Shown here: in pieces, positions 53,888 to 62,149 of the stretch
Numbering within the stretch: position 1 is the stretch's first letter
Layout of the letters: the number at the start of each line of letters is the position of its first letter
Origin: Kiloniella sp. EL199
Lineage (GTDB): Bacteria > Pseudomonadota > Alphaproteobacteria > Kiloniellales > Kiloniellaceae
Length of the DNA: 64,000 bases
Assembly: GCF_900313065.1 (NCBI RefSeq)
Contig: NZ_OMPU01000010.1
Coordinates: 620,001-684,000 of the forward strand
Direction: 5' to 3'
Translations under genes and position numbers: made by a program
Notes under the pieces: model-generated
Database searches by the model: none
What the model was told of the DNA's origin: nothing
What the model saw: only the letters and a program-made list of their open reading frames with translations

Positions 53888-54219
53888 ATGAAACATGCCA
53901 AAAAGAATTTTGAGATGCAGATCACTATATCGTGGGTGACTATTATTCTTTGGGCTGTGCCCAGGTTTTGTCCAGGTTTTTGACAGGGGTATCTGCGCGT
54001 ATCTCGATGGAGAATATACCGTCGCACTCAAGCAGTTTTCTTCTTCTTCTCCTCCTTCTTCGGGGAGGCAATATTGCCGTTGGATACCCGGATGAAGAGG
54101 GTGATGAAGATGCCTTGGTTTGCAAGGATAAACTTGCGAAACAACTAACAGCAGAACGATTGCTAAAGGGTAACAAGAGAGCGAGTGAGTGCCGCGCGCG
54201 TAGTTTTAAAGGGTGCTGA
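53888..54219 (+). pseudogene. decayed Sel1-repeat protein gene
   Basis: Three pieces of a Sel1-protein gene in three reading frames. A signal-like N-terminus (MKHAKKNFEMQITISWVTII) starts at 53888. A cap resembling other Sel1 heads (FDRGICAYLDGEYTVALKQF) lies in the next frame. A C-terminal tail (DKLAKQLTAERLLKGNKRAS, then ECRARSFKGC and stop at 54219) is in the third and matches the tail shared by the genes at 48920 and 56869. The Sel1 repeats themselves are missing, so an internal deletion plus frameshifts is likely. Confidence 0.72.
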
Positions 54220-54232
54220 TTTTTGAAAAATG

Positions 54233-54703
54233 TTACTGACGTATTGTTCCCGAGGTGGTTAGGCGGGCACCTTTTTTACCAACAAAGATAGCAAGAAGCT
54301 TGGCAGTTTTTGTAGCGCTCAGGTTTTCCGTAAGTGTGTGGATGACCCCCGGTGGTTCTATCCAGCTATCCCCGGCAGTGTAGTCGATCGCTTCTTCATC
54401 GCCCAGTTGGCTACGAACATTTCCCTCTAGCACATAGACAAAAACAAAGGTTTCATGACTGTGCGCCGGGGATTTGTTCCCCGGCACCAACTCGACAGTT
54501 ATTGCGGTGAGTTCATGTCCGGGAATATTCCCGATCGCTTCTTGCAAAAGCATCGTACGTTGATTTTTTGCAAGGCCACTTTGGGGCGAAACTTCATGTG
54601 CGTATGCCGCGCCGTAATGGGGCGCAGAAATAACAAGTGAAACAATAAGTGAAACAATAAGTCGTGATATAGCGGGTGTTGGATATTTGGTCGTCTTCAG
54701 CAT
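54233..54703 (-). CDS. exported cupin-domain protein
   Basis: A 156-residue protein with a signal peptide (SRLIVSLIVSLVISAPHYGA) containing a 12-base tandem duplication (54635-54658). The cupin fold is visible in GNKSPAHSHETFVFVYVLEG (metal-binding histidines) and YTAGDSWIEPPGVIHTLTEN. Small secreted cupins of this type often accompany redox or alkylhydroperoxidase genes; it precedes such a gene here. Ligand unknown. Confidence 0.84.
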   Translation of the reverse strand: MLKTTKYPTPAISRLIVSLIVSLVISAPHYGAAYAHEVSPQSGLAKNQRTMLLQEAIGNIPGHELTAITVELVPGNKSPAHSHETFVFVYVLEGNVRSQLGDEEAIDYTAGDSWIEPPGVIHTLTENLSATKTAKLLAIFVGKKGARLTTSGTIRQ

Positions 54704-54717
54704 TCTTATTTCCCTTG

Positions 54718-54750
54718 TTATGCCCCTGTTATGCCCCTGTTATGCCCCTG
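54718..54750. repeat. 11-base tandem array, three copies
   Basis: TTATGCCCCTG occurs three times without interruption, just upstream of the cupin gene. Eleven is not a multiple of three; it is outside a gene. Confidence 0.9.
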
Positions 54751-54798
54751 TTATAACCATGCCACGAAGTGCCATGAAGTGTTTTGGCGCGAAAGCGA

Positions 54799-55227
54799 TT
54801 ACTGCATCTGTATCGCAATTGCGATGCGGTTCCAGGCGTTGATCGTTGTGATGGCCATGATGATTTGGGCGATCTGTTCTTCGGTGAAGTGTTCCTCAAC
54901 CCCGTTGTAAACCCGGTCACTTACTCCATTTTCGAAAATCAGGGTGACTTCTTCTGTAAGTGCGAAAACGGCGCGTTCTTTTTCTGAAAAAAGTGGCGAC
55001 TCTTTCCAGGCGGAAAGGGCAAACAGGCGCTCTGCTTTTTCACCATTTTCCAATGCGCTTTTGGTATGCATCTGGATGCAATAGGCGCAGCCATTGATTT
55101 GGGATGCACGGGTTTTGATTAGTTCTGTCAGATTTTTGTCGAGACCTGTCGCACCCAGATACTTTTCAAGCCCGAACATGGCTTCATAGGCACCGGGTTG
55201 CGCTTTTTGAATGTTCACTCTCGTCAT
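54799..55227 (-). CDS. AhpD/carboxymuconolactone decarboxylase family protein
   Basis: A 142-residue protein of the alkylhydroperoxidase AhpD-like superfamily. The redox CxxC and following histidine are CAYCIQMH (Cys47, Cys50, His54). The C-terminal helix IIMAITTINAWNRIAIAIQM is typical. It may reduce peroxides or act with an unknown partner. The LysR gene on the other strand begins 190 bases away, in the common arrangement of a regulator facing its target. Confidence 0.9.
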   Translation of the reverse strand: MTRVNIQKAQPGAYEAMFGLEKYLGATGLDKNLTELIKTRASQINGCAYCIQMHTKSALENGEKAERLFALSAWKESPLFSEKERAVFALTEEVTLIFENGVSDRVYNGVEEHFTEEQIAQIIMAITTINAWNRIAIAIQMQ

Positions 55228-55363
55228 GATAATCTTCTCTTTATTTAAATTAGTTCAAGGCTTTAATCTTCTATAGCCAACGGTGTTTTGCGGATTTAAA
55301 CTTTATATCCGTCCGAAAATACCTGGACGTTATAGGTCACTTTATTGATGTTTAAAATGTTGT

Positions 55364-55392
55364 TTTAGCTATTTAATAATTGCTAAATTAGC
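55364..55392. promoter_or_regulatory. possible LysR operator
   Basis: TTTAGC (55364-55369) and GCTAAA (55382-55387) form an interrupted inverted repeat in the gap between AhpD and LysR genes, and GCTAA-A-TTAGC (55382-55392) is a short palindrome. Both fit LysR-type site architecture. Weak evidence. Confidence 0.4.
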
Positions 55393-55415
55393 ATGAATTG
55401 ATCCATAAATACCCT

Positions 55416-56303
55416 ATGTTTAAATTAGATGATCTGAAGATCTTTATTGCAGCGGCAGAAACAGGTAGTTTTGTCGGTGCTGCACAGCATCTGAATATTG
55501 CGCCATCAGTTGTCAGCCGCAGTATTAAAAATCTTGAAATTCAATTGAATACTACCCTGTTTAATCGCACGACCCGAAAGATTACCTTGACGGGTGAGGG
55601 GCAGTGGCTGTTGGATCATGCGGCAAAAACTCTGGATACTCTGACCGAAATCCGCACACATTTCGATGATCCAAATATTGAATTACAGGGGAGTTTGACG
55701 ATTGATGCGCCGACACCTTTTACCCTGCATATGCTTGCGCCTATTTTGTCGGGATTTACCGATCAGTATCCCAAAATCAAGCTATCGATCGAGAACAACG
55801 AAAACATAACTGATCTGATAGAAAAGAAGGTTGATGTTGCCATTCGCCTCGGAGAGTTAAAAAGCTCTGGCCTGAAGGCAAAAAAAATTGGCTCCATCCA
55901 ACGAGCTTTTTACGCATCACCCGGCTATCTTGAGCAACAGGGAACTCCCGTTGATGTGGAAGATTTACCAAGGCACAACTGTCTGGGGTTTTCGCAACAA
56001 ACGCCATCACTCAATTGCTGGCCAATCCTGACGGAAAAGGGAGAGTGGTTTGAAATTACACCGCAACTGAGCGCCAATAGCGGTGAAACCCTCAAACAAC
56101 TGGCGGTGTACGGTCACGGTATCCTGTGTCTGTCAGATTTTACCGTTCGAAAAGAACTGGAAAGCGGTGAGCTTGTACCCATTCTCAGGGACAAGGTTGT
56201 TCCGCACACGATCCCTGTATCTGCAGTTTATTACTCTGAACACAAAGTGGTCAGGCATATTCGTGTTTTTCTTGATTTTTTGGCCGAAAATGTAGCGTTT
56301 TAG
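55416..56303 (+). CDS. LysR-family transcriptional regulator
   Basis: A 295-residue protein. The N-terminal helix-turn-helix is FIAAAETGSFVGAAQHLNIA, then PSVVSRSIKNLEIQLNTTLF, and the C-terminal part is a two-lobed ligand domain (VDVAIRLGELKSSGLKAKKI, ending SEHKVVRHIRVFLDFL). The wording resembles the large group of LysR proteins regulating small redox genes. It is divergent from the AhpD-like gene and likely controls it. ATG 55416 is preferred over TTG 55398. Confidence 0.92.
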   Translation: MFKLDDLKIFIAAAETGSFVGAAQHLNIAPSVVSRSIKNLEIQLNTTLFNRTTRKITLTGEGQWLLDHAAKTLDTLTEIRTHFDDPNIELQGSLTIDAPTPFTLHMLAPILSGFTDQYPKIKLSIENNENITDLIEKKVDVAIRLGELKSSGLKAKKIGSIQRAFYASPGYLEQQGTPVDVEDLPRHNCLGFSQQTPSLNCWPILTEKGEWFEITPQLSANSGETLKQLAVYGHGILCLSDFTVRKELESGELVPILRDKVVPHTIPVSAVYYSEHKVVRHIRVFLDFLAENVAF

Positions 56304-56419
56304 GGATGCTTCTAAAAAAGTAGCTGTTAATCTCTGGCATATTTTTTTGACCATCAGAATCCGTTGGTATGTTAAACAGGTACCGGGTTTTGTTAATGTC
56401 ATTTAATATTGGAATTATT

Positions 56420-56830
56420 ATGAAACAATTTCTTTTTCCCGCCTTTTTCCTTTGCAGTTTTCTTTTGGGAAGCATGGTTCAAGCTGCTGATCTGGGCAAA
56501 GGCAAGGCTGCCCTTGTAAAAGGTGATTATGCCACAGCTCTGACAGAACTAAGGTCACTTGCTGAACAAGGGGATAGTACGGCGCAATATTATCTTGGCA
56601 TTATGTATAAGGAGGGACAGGGCGTTGCTGTTGACGACACGTTATCTCACCAGTGGCTGACAAAATCTGCTGAGAATGGAGACGCACAAGCCCAGATGAT
56701 GCTGGGTATGATGTATCACTTTGGCTCTGGCGTTGAAGAAAATATGGCCACTGCCCGCAAATGGTATCAACTCGCCGCCGATCAGGGATTGGAAGAAGCC
56801 CAGACTGTTCTGGCGATTATTGCCGAGTGA
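56420..56830 (+). CDS. short Sel1-repeat protein, exported
   Basis: A 136-residue protein with a signal peptide (KQFLFPAFFLCSFLLGSMVQ, then AAD), a cap GKAALVKGDYATALTELRSL and three Sel1 repeats (TAQYYLGIMYKEGQGVAVDD, AQMMLGMMYHFGSGVEENMA and a final partial one). It is an example of the minimal form of this family and could bind a partner of the larger proteins. A second such gene follows within 40 bases. Confidence 0.85.
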   Translation: MKQFLFPAFFLCSFLLGSMVQAADLGKGKAALVKGDYATALTELRSLAEQGDSTAQYYLGIMYKEGQGVAVDDTLSHQWLTKSAENGDAQAQMMLGMMYHFGSGVEENMATARKWYQLAADQGLEEAQTVLAIIAE

Positions 56831-56868
56831 ATTTAACATTATTATATCGTTTTTATGTGAGAATTTTG

Positions 56869-57678
56869 ATGATTTTTAAAACACTTTTCTTTGTTTTAGT
56901 TGCTTATCTAACTGTTATATCTGCTTCTTTTTCCCAGAACTATCAAGTAGGTGTCAGGTTCGCCGAGCAAGGTGATTATAAAGCGGCATTGAGTGAGTGG
57001 TTACCGTTGGCTAAACAGGGACACCGCGAGGCTCAATATAAAGTAGGGCAAGCTTATCGACGTGGGTATGGTGTTTCTCAAGATCAGAAAAAAGCCATGG
57101 AATGGTTTAACCTTTCTGCCAATCAAGGTTTTGCGCCAGCTCAAAATGATCTTGGTGTTATATATATAACAGGGGAAAAGGTGAGCAAAAATAACAAGCG
57201 CGCTTTTGATTTTTTTAAAAAAGCAGCTCACCAAGGAAATGCGGATGCTGAATTTAATCTTGGCTTGATTTATGAGAATGGAGATGGTGTTCCGATTGAT
57301 CACAAACTGTCGTATCAGTGGACTAAACGTGCTGCTGAGAAAAACGTCGCTTTGGCTCAATCCAACCTAGGTGTGAAATATGCGTTGGGGGCAGGCGTTC
57401 AAGCTAACCAAGAATCAGCTTTGAAATGGTATCTGAAAGCAGCTGAACAAGGGATTACAGATGCGCAGGTCAATTTAGGAGGAATGTATGCGAATGGGAT
57501 GGTCGGATCGCAGGATTATCTGAAGGCTTATATGTGGTGGATGATTGCGGCTGATAAGGACAACAGGTATGGGCGTAAATACTCAACCCAAATGAAGCAG
57601 GACTTATCTAAAGATCAGATTAAAAAAGCTGATGATTTAATAAAGCACTGTATTACAAATAGTTATAAGGACTGTTGA
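56869..57678 (+). CDS. Sel1-repeat protein, exported
   Basis: A 269-residue protein with a signal peptide (IFKTLFFVLVAYLTVISASF). The cap is VRFAEQGDYKAALSEWLPLA and about six Sel1 repeats follow (AQYKVGQAYRRGYGVSQDQK, AEFNLGLIYENGDGVPIDHK, AQSNLGVKYALGAGVQANQE). The tail LSKDQIKKADDLIKHCITNS plus KDC is the C-terminus shared with 48920 and the remnant at 53888. It starts 38 bases after the previous gene, so both are likely co-transcribed. Confidence 0.87.
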   Translation: MIFKTLFFVLVAYLTVISASFSQNYQVGVRFAEQGDYKAALSEWLPLAKQGHREAQYKVGQAYRRGYGVSQDQKKAMEWFNLSANQGFAPAQNDLGVIYITGEKVSKNNKRAFDFFKKAAHQGNADAEFNLGLIYENGDGVPIDHKLSYQWTKRAAEKNVALAQSNLGVKYALGAGVQANQESALKWYLKAAEQGITDAQVNLGGMYANGMVGSQDYLKAYMWWMIAADKDNRYGRKYSTQMKQDLSKDQIKKADDLIKHCITNSYKDC

Positions 57679-57917
57679 GAAACGGATTAGAGTTTCCTAA
57701 TAGATTATTTTTCTGTATTTCTTTGAACTTGTTCTCTGCCGGAGAGCTTTAAAGCTTCCTCGAGAATGAATGCCATAGTGGTATCTGGGATTATTTATGA
57801 ATAGAGATCATTGATTCTCTTTCGGCTAATGAAAAGATAATGCTTAAAGTTATAATTATTGCTGTTCTCATTACATATTTAAAAGCAGTTTGAAACACTG
57901 ATAGGTTGGTTTTCAGT

Positions 57918-58565
57918 ATGTTACATCATTTTCGACGCAAGTTATCTTGGCCAAAACGACGAGCAAGGCTTGTCTATTACAGCTCTGCATTTTTCTTCGT
58001 GTTTGGTATTACATCTGCTTGGGCTATGAGCGAAGAAGAGTTTGGGAAGTTATTGTTACCGGGCAAAATTACGGTAACTAATCCGTTCCTTGATAGTTGT
58101 GACAGTAAACGTGAATGTGGACGTGTTTTTAAATTACTTCATGCGGGAATTGATTATAGGGCTAGAATACCTACCGAAGTAAGGTCACCAGTATCGGGGA
58201 CGATCGTTAAGTTGAGATCTGGAAATAAGGAATATGAGCCCCTGAAAGATCAAGCTGGATCAATCACTGTAGAGGTGGCAGGCAAAGAAAAACCGATGTA
58301 TTTCTTTTTTGTACATATGAGCAAGAGCTTCGTGAAAGTTGGAGACAAAATTAAAGCGGGGTGCATCATCGGTTTGACTGGCAAAAAGGGAACTATTTTT
58401 CCTCATCTGCATGTGGAATATAAAGAAATGCGTGGCAGAAAAAATATACGGCCAACTCCTTCATTAAAAACAATCGCAGATATAAAAAATCGGGGAAATA
58501 TCTCACCAGTTGAGGCTGTTAAAAATAAGCCATTGCCGATTGCTAGCGATCAAAAATGTGGATGA
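57918..58565 (+). CDS. M23-family (LytM-type) metallopeptidase
   Basis: A 215-residue protein with an N-terminal hydrophobic segment (YYSSAFFFVFGITSAWA). The zinc ligands of the M23 family are present: His75 and Asp79 in LHAGIDYRA, and His163/His165 in FPHLHVEYKE, with the catalytic His133 in FFFVHMS. Members cut the peptide bridges of peptidoglycan. It is the only wall-hydrolase-like gene here, downstream of the Sel1 genes. A clear terminator follows at 58683. Confidence 0.88.
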   Translation: MLHHFRRKLSWPKRRARLVYYSSAFFFVFGITSAWAMSEEEFGKLLLPGKITVTNPFLDSCDSKRECGRVFKLLHAGIDYRARIPTEVRSPVSGTIVKLRSGNKEYEPLKDQAGSITVEVAGKEKPMYFFFVHMSKSFVKVGDKIKAGCIIGLTGKKGTIFPHLHVEYKEMRGRKNIRPTPSLKTIADIKNRGNISPVEAVKNKPLPIASDQKCG

Positions 58566-58682
58566 GATAACAAACAGTGTTGTGAGTGATGGGTGTTCAT
58601 TAAGCCTATGTATAGTGAATGTCGGAGAGTACCAGAACTGGCCTTGTAAATATATCTGCTTATTGTTTGTCCGTGATAAAAG

Positions 58683-58730
58683 AATGAAGGCAAATCTTTA
58701 AATAACAAAGGAATGCCTTCATTTTTTTTT
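58683..58730 (+). terminator. Rho-independent terminator
   Basis: AATGAAGGCA (58683-58692) pairs perfectly with TGCCTTCATT (58714-58723) around a 21-base loop, followed by a run of nine T. It lies after the M23 gene and before a convergent lipoprotein gene. Confidence 0.85.
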
Positions 58731-58761
58731 ATGAGCATTTTACGTTGTTCGCTCTATTACT

Positions 58762-59460
58762 TTATTTATCTTTTTTTCCGGTCCAATAAAAAAGTGGATC
58801 GATTTTTTCAATTCCCCATTCTCCTTCAAATTGGTCAAGTGAGTCATTGAATTTAACTTTCATAATACCTGCGCCATAGCTGTCTTGCCATTCACAGGAT
58901 AGCTGACCGTATTTATTAGGGTGGCAGTTTATCAAATTTCCCTGCTCGATTTTTCCGGCATCGTCGAATTGATAAGATCCAATGACTTTATTTTCAGTGG
59001 TTTTTGTCAGGGTCGTGGTGACAGAGCTTGTCATATCGTTATTGAGTAAGCTCCCCTGATAAACCCCGGAAATACTCTGATGCCAGTTTTCGGGAAAGAT
59101 CTTGGTTAAACCTGCTTTGTAGTTGTCTATGGCAATTTTAAGTTCATCTTTGGAGAGTGATCTAACATTTTGATTACCAATGAAGTGTATTGTGCATTTT
59201 TGGTGTATACTGTTGCTGCTACGACCAAGCTCACATCGCCGTTTTGCATCCTCAATTGCGGTATCAATACTAGAATGTCCCCAGGCCCATCCATAGGTGT
59301 AGGCTCCTCCTGAACCAATGGCCCCAACCATAGATTTATGCTTGTTATAGGTTAGGTATTTTTGTTGATCGTGATACATCGCAGGTGGAACGGGTTGAGT
59401 CGTTTGACAGGCAACAGTAAACAGCAGACTACCGAGAACGGCAATTTTTGATAGCTTCAT
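58762..59460 (-). CDS. lipoprotein of unknown function
   Basis: A 232-residue protein. The signal peptide ends in a lipobox (LLFTVAC), so the cysteine at 19 should be lipidated. The mature part has paired cysteines (RRCELGRSS and HQKCTIHF) and a beta-rich second half (GVYQGSLLNNDMTSSVTTTL, GSYQFDDAGKIEQGNLINCH). No family recognised. It is convergent with the M23 peptidase gene and separated from it by the terminator. Confidence 0.8.
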   Translation of the reverse strand: MKLSKIAVLGSLLFTVACQTTQPVPPAMYHDQQKYLTYNKHKSMVGAIGSGGAYTYGWAWGHSSIDTAIEDAKRRCELGRSSNSIHQKCTIHFIGNQNVRSLSKDELKIAIDNYKAGLTKIFPENWHQSISGVYQGSLLNNDMTSSVTTTLTKTTENKVIGSYQFDDAGKIEQGNLINCHPNKYGQLSCEWQDSYGAGIMKVKFNDSLDQFEGEWGIEKIDPLFYWTGKKDK

Positions 59461-59693
59461 AAAAAAACAGTCCTATACGAAGTTCTATATTAAAAAAGCT
59501 AATCAAGTAATGTTTAATTGCGAGCAGATTAGCTGTGATTTATAGAGAAAAATTATTGAAGGCGAGATGCTATTTATAGAAAAAATAGTTGCATGGTGCA
59601 ATCTTTTGTTGAATTTCTTTGACGTTACCAAGTTTTACCGCTTTGTTATGTATAGGTATATTTCTATTTTAATTAAAAGATGATTTTGGTGTT

Positions 59694-60626
59694 TCACTGC
59701 CGTACCACCTCATAGCCCAGGCGTTCCAGATACCATTGCAGGGACTGGTCACCGCCGAGGTGTCCGGCGCCGACGGCGATGAAGGCGGTGCCGGATCCGC
59801 GCATGATGTCTTCTATCTTTTCGGCCCAGTTTGCGTTGCGGTCATCCAGTAAGGCGGCTTTGATGCGATCCTGTCCGTCGAAAGAAGCATTCATCAGAGC
59901 GGCAAGCTCTTCGATCTGGCCGGTTTTCCAATAGACGAACAGTTGGTCGAGCATATCGGTATCTTCGACCAGCTGTACCATTGAGCTGTTGAACATGGCG
60001 AGGTCTTCTTCGGGGGTCATGTTGCCGAAAATACGCAGTTGCTGTTCCAGTGTTTCCAGATATCCCAGTTCTTTGCCGGCAGCTTTTGCATCTTCCCAGA
60101 GAGCTTTATCCACGCCTGCTTCCGGGTTCAGGCCCTCTGCCTGCATTTGAATTCCGGCAAGCGTTACAGCGGTAAACCAAGGGCGCAGGTTCGCGAAATT
60201 CTGCATGGCTTCTTCGGGAATGCCCAATGAATTCAAAGCGCGGACAAAATTTCCCCGATCTGCAGGCGTAAGCTGGTCATAAAAGGGGATGCCAGATTTG
60301 TTGAATGCATACTTCTGGAGCAGAGGAACCATTGTTTCGGGTGTTGCATCGGCAACGGGTGCTTCCATGTAATAGCTGTCAGCACTGGCAAAGGCTTGTT
60401 TTATTTTCTCTGTACGCCATTGCAGATTTGGGTCGAGGGCGTGCACAGTGCCGAATATCCAGACTTCGCTGTCTTCGTCGCTTAACTTCCATAATGCAGG
60501 GTTGATCTGGTCGTCGGCAAGGACACTCTGTAGGCCAAACCCGAGGCCGGTGATAAATCCTGTAATGAGGAAGGTGGTGCGAAAAAAGCTTGTCGCAGTT
60601 TTTTTTGCTATCTGGAAAGTACCCAT
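59694..60626 (-). CDS. TraB/GumN family protein
   Basis: A 310-residue protein with a signal segment (LITGFITGLGFGLQSVLA). The opening of the mature protein, ALWKLSDEDSEVWIFGTVHA, is the diagnostic TraB/GumN motif with conserved GTVH. The pattern GVDKALWEDAKAAGKELGYL in the middle and GTAFIAVGAGHLGGDQSLQW near the end are also conserved. Some relatives are metallo-proteases. ATG 60626, after AGGACG, is chosen over an in-frame ATG at 60647. A 12-base tandem duplication is upstream (60657-60680). Confidence 0.9.
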   Translation of the reverse strand: MGTFQIAKKTATSFFRTTFLITGFITGLGFGLQSVLADDQINPALWKLSDEDSEVWIFGTVHALDPNLQWRTEKIKQAFASADSYYMEAPVADATPETMVPLLQKYAFNKSGIPFYDQLTPADRGNFVRALNSLGIPEEAMQNFANLRPWFTAVTLAGIQMQAEGLNPEAGVDKALWEDAKAAGKELGYLETLEQQLRIFGNMTPEEDLAMFNSSMVQLVEDTDMLDQLFVYWKTGQIEELAALMNASFDGQDRIKAALLDDRNANWAEKIEDIMRGSGTAFIAVGAGHLGGDQSLQWYLERLGYEVVRQ

Positions 60627-60976
60627 AAAAACGTCCTGCATCTGCAAAGGTCTCGAGATTTTCCGGAAGATTTTCCGGAAAATTTGCTGGGAGAAAATAA
60701 TAGCCTGTATTTGTTGTCATAAAGTGTTTTTTGTCAAAAAAATATTTGTTGGTAAAATAATTTTCATCATTTGAAGCAACTTGCTCACTGAAGAATATGA
60801 CGCTTTTATTTGGCAATAATGGGGCAAAAAATAATCAGGATGATGTCGGGCGTTTCATGTATAAGTGGGGGCTGTAATCTTCTTTTTTCATTTATTTACT
60901 GGAAGTTAGCTTTGAAAGGTTCTACCTGTTAAAATAGGGTAATGGGAAAATTAAGGTAAGAGAGAGGTCAGGCACA

Positions 60977-61429
60977 ATGTCCAGCTTGTTATTGGAAAAA
61001 CTCGTCACCGAAGTACGTCGGTATCAAAACAAGGACTTCCTGCATGCTGCGATGGCGGTCTGTGCCATTACGGCCTATTCCGATGGTGAGGTTTCAATCG
61101 AAGAACGCTATTCCATCGACTATGCCATTGATAATATCGAAGCCTTGCAAACCTTTGATCCCGTCAGGGCAATCGAAATTCTGGATGACTATATCTACTT
61201 GCTCAAAAGCGGTGCAGAAGGGGCCAAGGCCGAGCTTTATAAGAAAATAAAGGTTTTCGAAGGGAAATATAAGAGATCCCGAACACTGTTACGTGTTGCG
61301 CACTTGATTATCTGTGCTGATCGTGAAGTGGATCCTCGTGAACAGAAAGAGTTTGCCATGCTGTGTAATCTTATGGGGTTGGAAGCAAACAAACTTTGGC
61401 GGCAGATAGAAAACCAGAAAGCGCTTTAG
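60977..61429 (+). CDS. TerB-like protein
   Basis: A 150-residue all-helical protein. The order of acidic clusters (MAVCAITAYSDGEVSIEERY, then LIICADREVDPREQKEFAML) is that of the TerB/DjlA-N domain, which binds metal through its acidic residues. It is linked to tellurite resistance or membrane-stress complexes in other bacteria, but no ter genes are here. It is followed at 13 bases by a methyltransferase and probably shares its transcript. Confidence 0.85.
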   Translation: MSSLLLEKLVTEVRRYQNKDFLHAAMAVCAITAYSDGEVSIEERYSIDYAIDNIEALQTFDPVRAIEILDDYIYLLKSGAEGAKAELYKKIKVFEGKYKRSRTLLRVAHLIICADREVDPREQKEFAMLCNLMGLEANKLWRQIENQKAL

Positions 61430-61442
61430 CTTAACGGGCATC

Positions 61443-62111
61443 ATGACAAAGCAAAATTCTACGCTGGCGTACTATGAGAAAAATGCAGAAAGTTATGCCG
61501 CCAGAGATTTCAGCGGTACTTTTGAGGAGTACCGTGATCTTTTTGTCGCAAGCGTTAAAGAGAGCCGTTTTAAAAAGCAAACCTGTCAAGGGCAAGAAGC
61601 TGAAAGTTCTGTATCCCCAAAGCCTAAAGTTTTGGAACTGGGATCTGGCAGTGGGCGGGATGCACAAAATTTTCTGACTCATGATTTTGATGTTACCCCT
61701 GTTGATGGTTCTGCAGTACTTGCCAGAATTGCAAAGGAGAGAACGGGGCTAGACGTTCTGGTGATGGATTTTGCCGACCTTGATTTTGAAGCCGAGTTTG
61801 ATGGTGTCTGGGCAGCGGCTTCATTGCTTCATGTCCCGTCTGAAAAGTTGCCGGGCGTTCTGAAATCTGTAAAACGAAGCCTGCGAGAGAATGGTGTTTT
61901 GGTCGCGAGTTTTAAAGAGAATGACAATGACTGGCATGATGATCTTGGGCGATATTTCTGTGCCATGACAGAAAGCCATCTGGCTGACTTAATCTCGAAC
62001 AGTGGCTTTGAGCTTTCGGCCATAGAAAAGAAAGAAGGCAAAGGCAGTGATGGAAAACCGACTGTCTGGTTATGGGTGGTTGCTCAAAAACAAACTCTGG
62101 CATTCCGTTAG
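61443..62111 (+). CDS. SAM-dependent methyltransferase
   Basis: A 222-residue protein. Motif I is VLELGSGSGRDAQNFL, the acidic end of the second strand is in VTPVDGSAV, and ASLLHVPSEKLPGVLKSVKR resembles the Methyltransf_25 class. GVLVASFKENDNDWHDDLGR follows. Small methyltransferases of this pattern include TehB-like enzymes, suggestive because a TerB-like gene precedes it, but this is a guess. It is convergent with the kinase gene. Confidence 0.87.
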   Translation: MTKQNSTLAYYEKNAESYAARDFSGTFEEYRDLFVASVKESRFKKQTCQGQEAESSVSPKPKVLELGSGSGRDAQNFLTHDFDVTPVDGSAVLARIAKERTGLDVLVMDFADLDFEAEFDGVWAAASLLHVPSEKLPGVLKSVKRSLRENGVLVASFKENDNDWHDDLGRYFCAMTESHLADLISNSGFELSAIEKKEGKGSDGKPTVWLWVVAQKQTLAFR

Positions 62112-62149
62112 GGGCACAGGCTACAAATCAGACGCTTGATTGGCTGTGT

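Noticed and set aside
53932-54219. 95-residue open frame read as an intact gene
   Set aside because: Only its last ~45 residues resemble a Sel1 tail; the first part is out of frame with the head and cap. Annotated as a remnant instead.
58510-58701. Short plus-strand frame after the M23 gene
   Set aside because: It overlaps the end of the M23 gene and the terminator at 58683.
60379-60816. 145-residue minus-strand frame upstream of the TraB gene
   Set aside because: It overlaps the conserved TraB coding region in another frame; only the 12-base tandem duplication inside it is of note.
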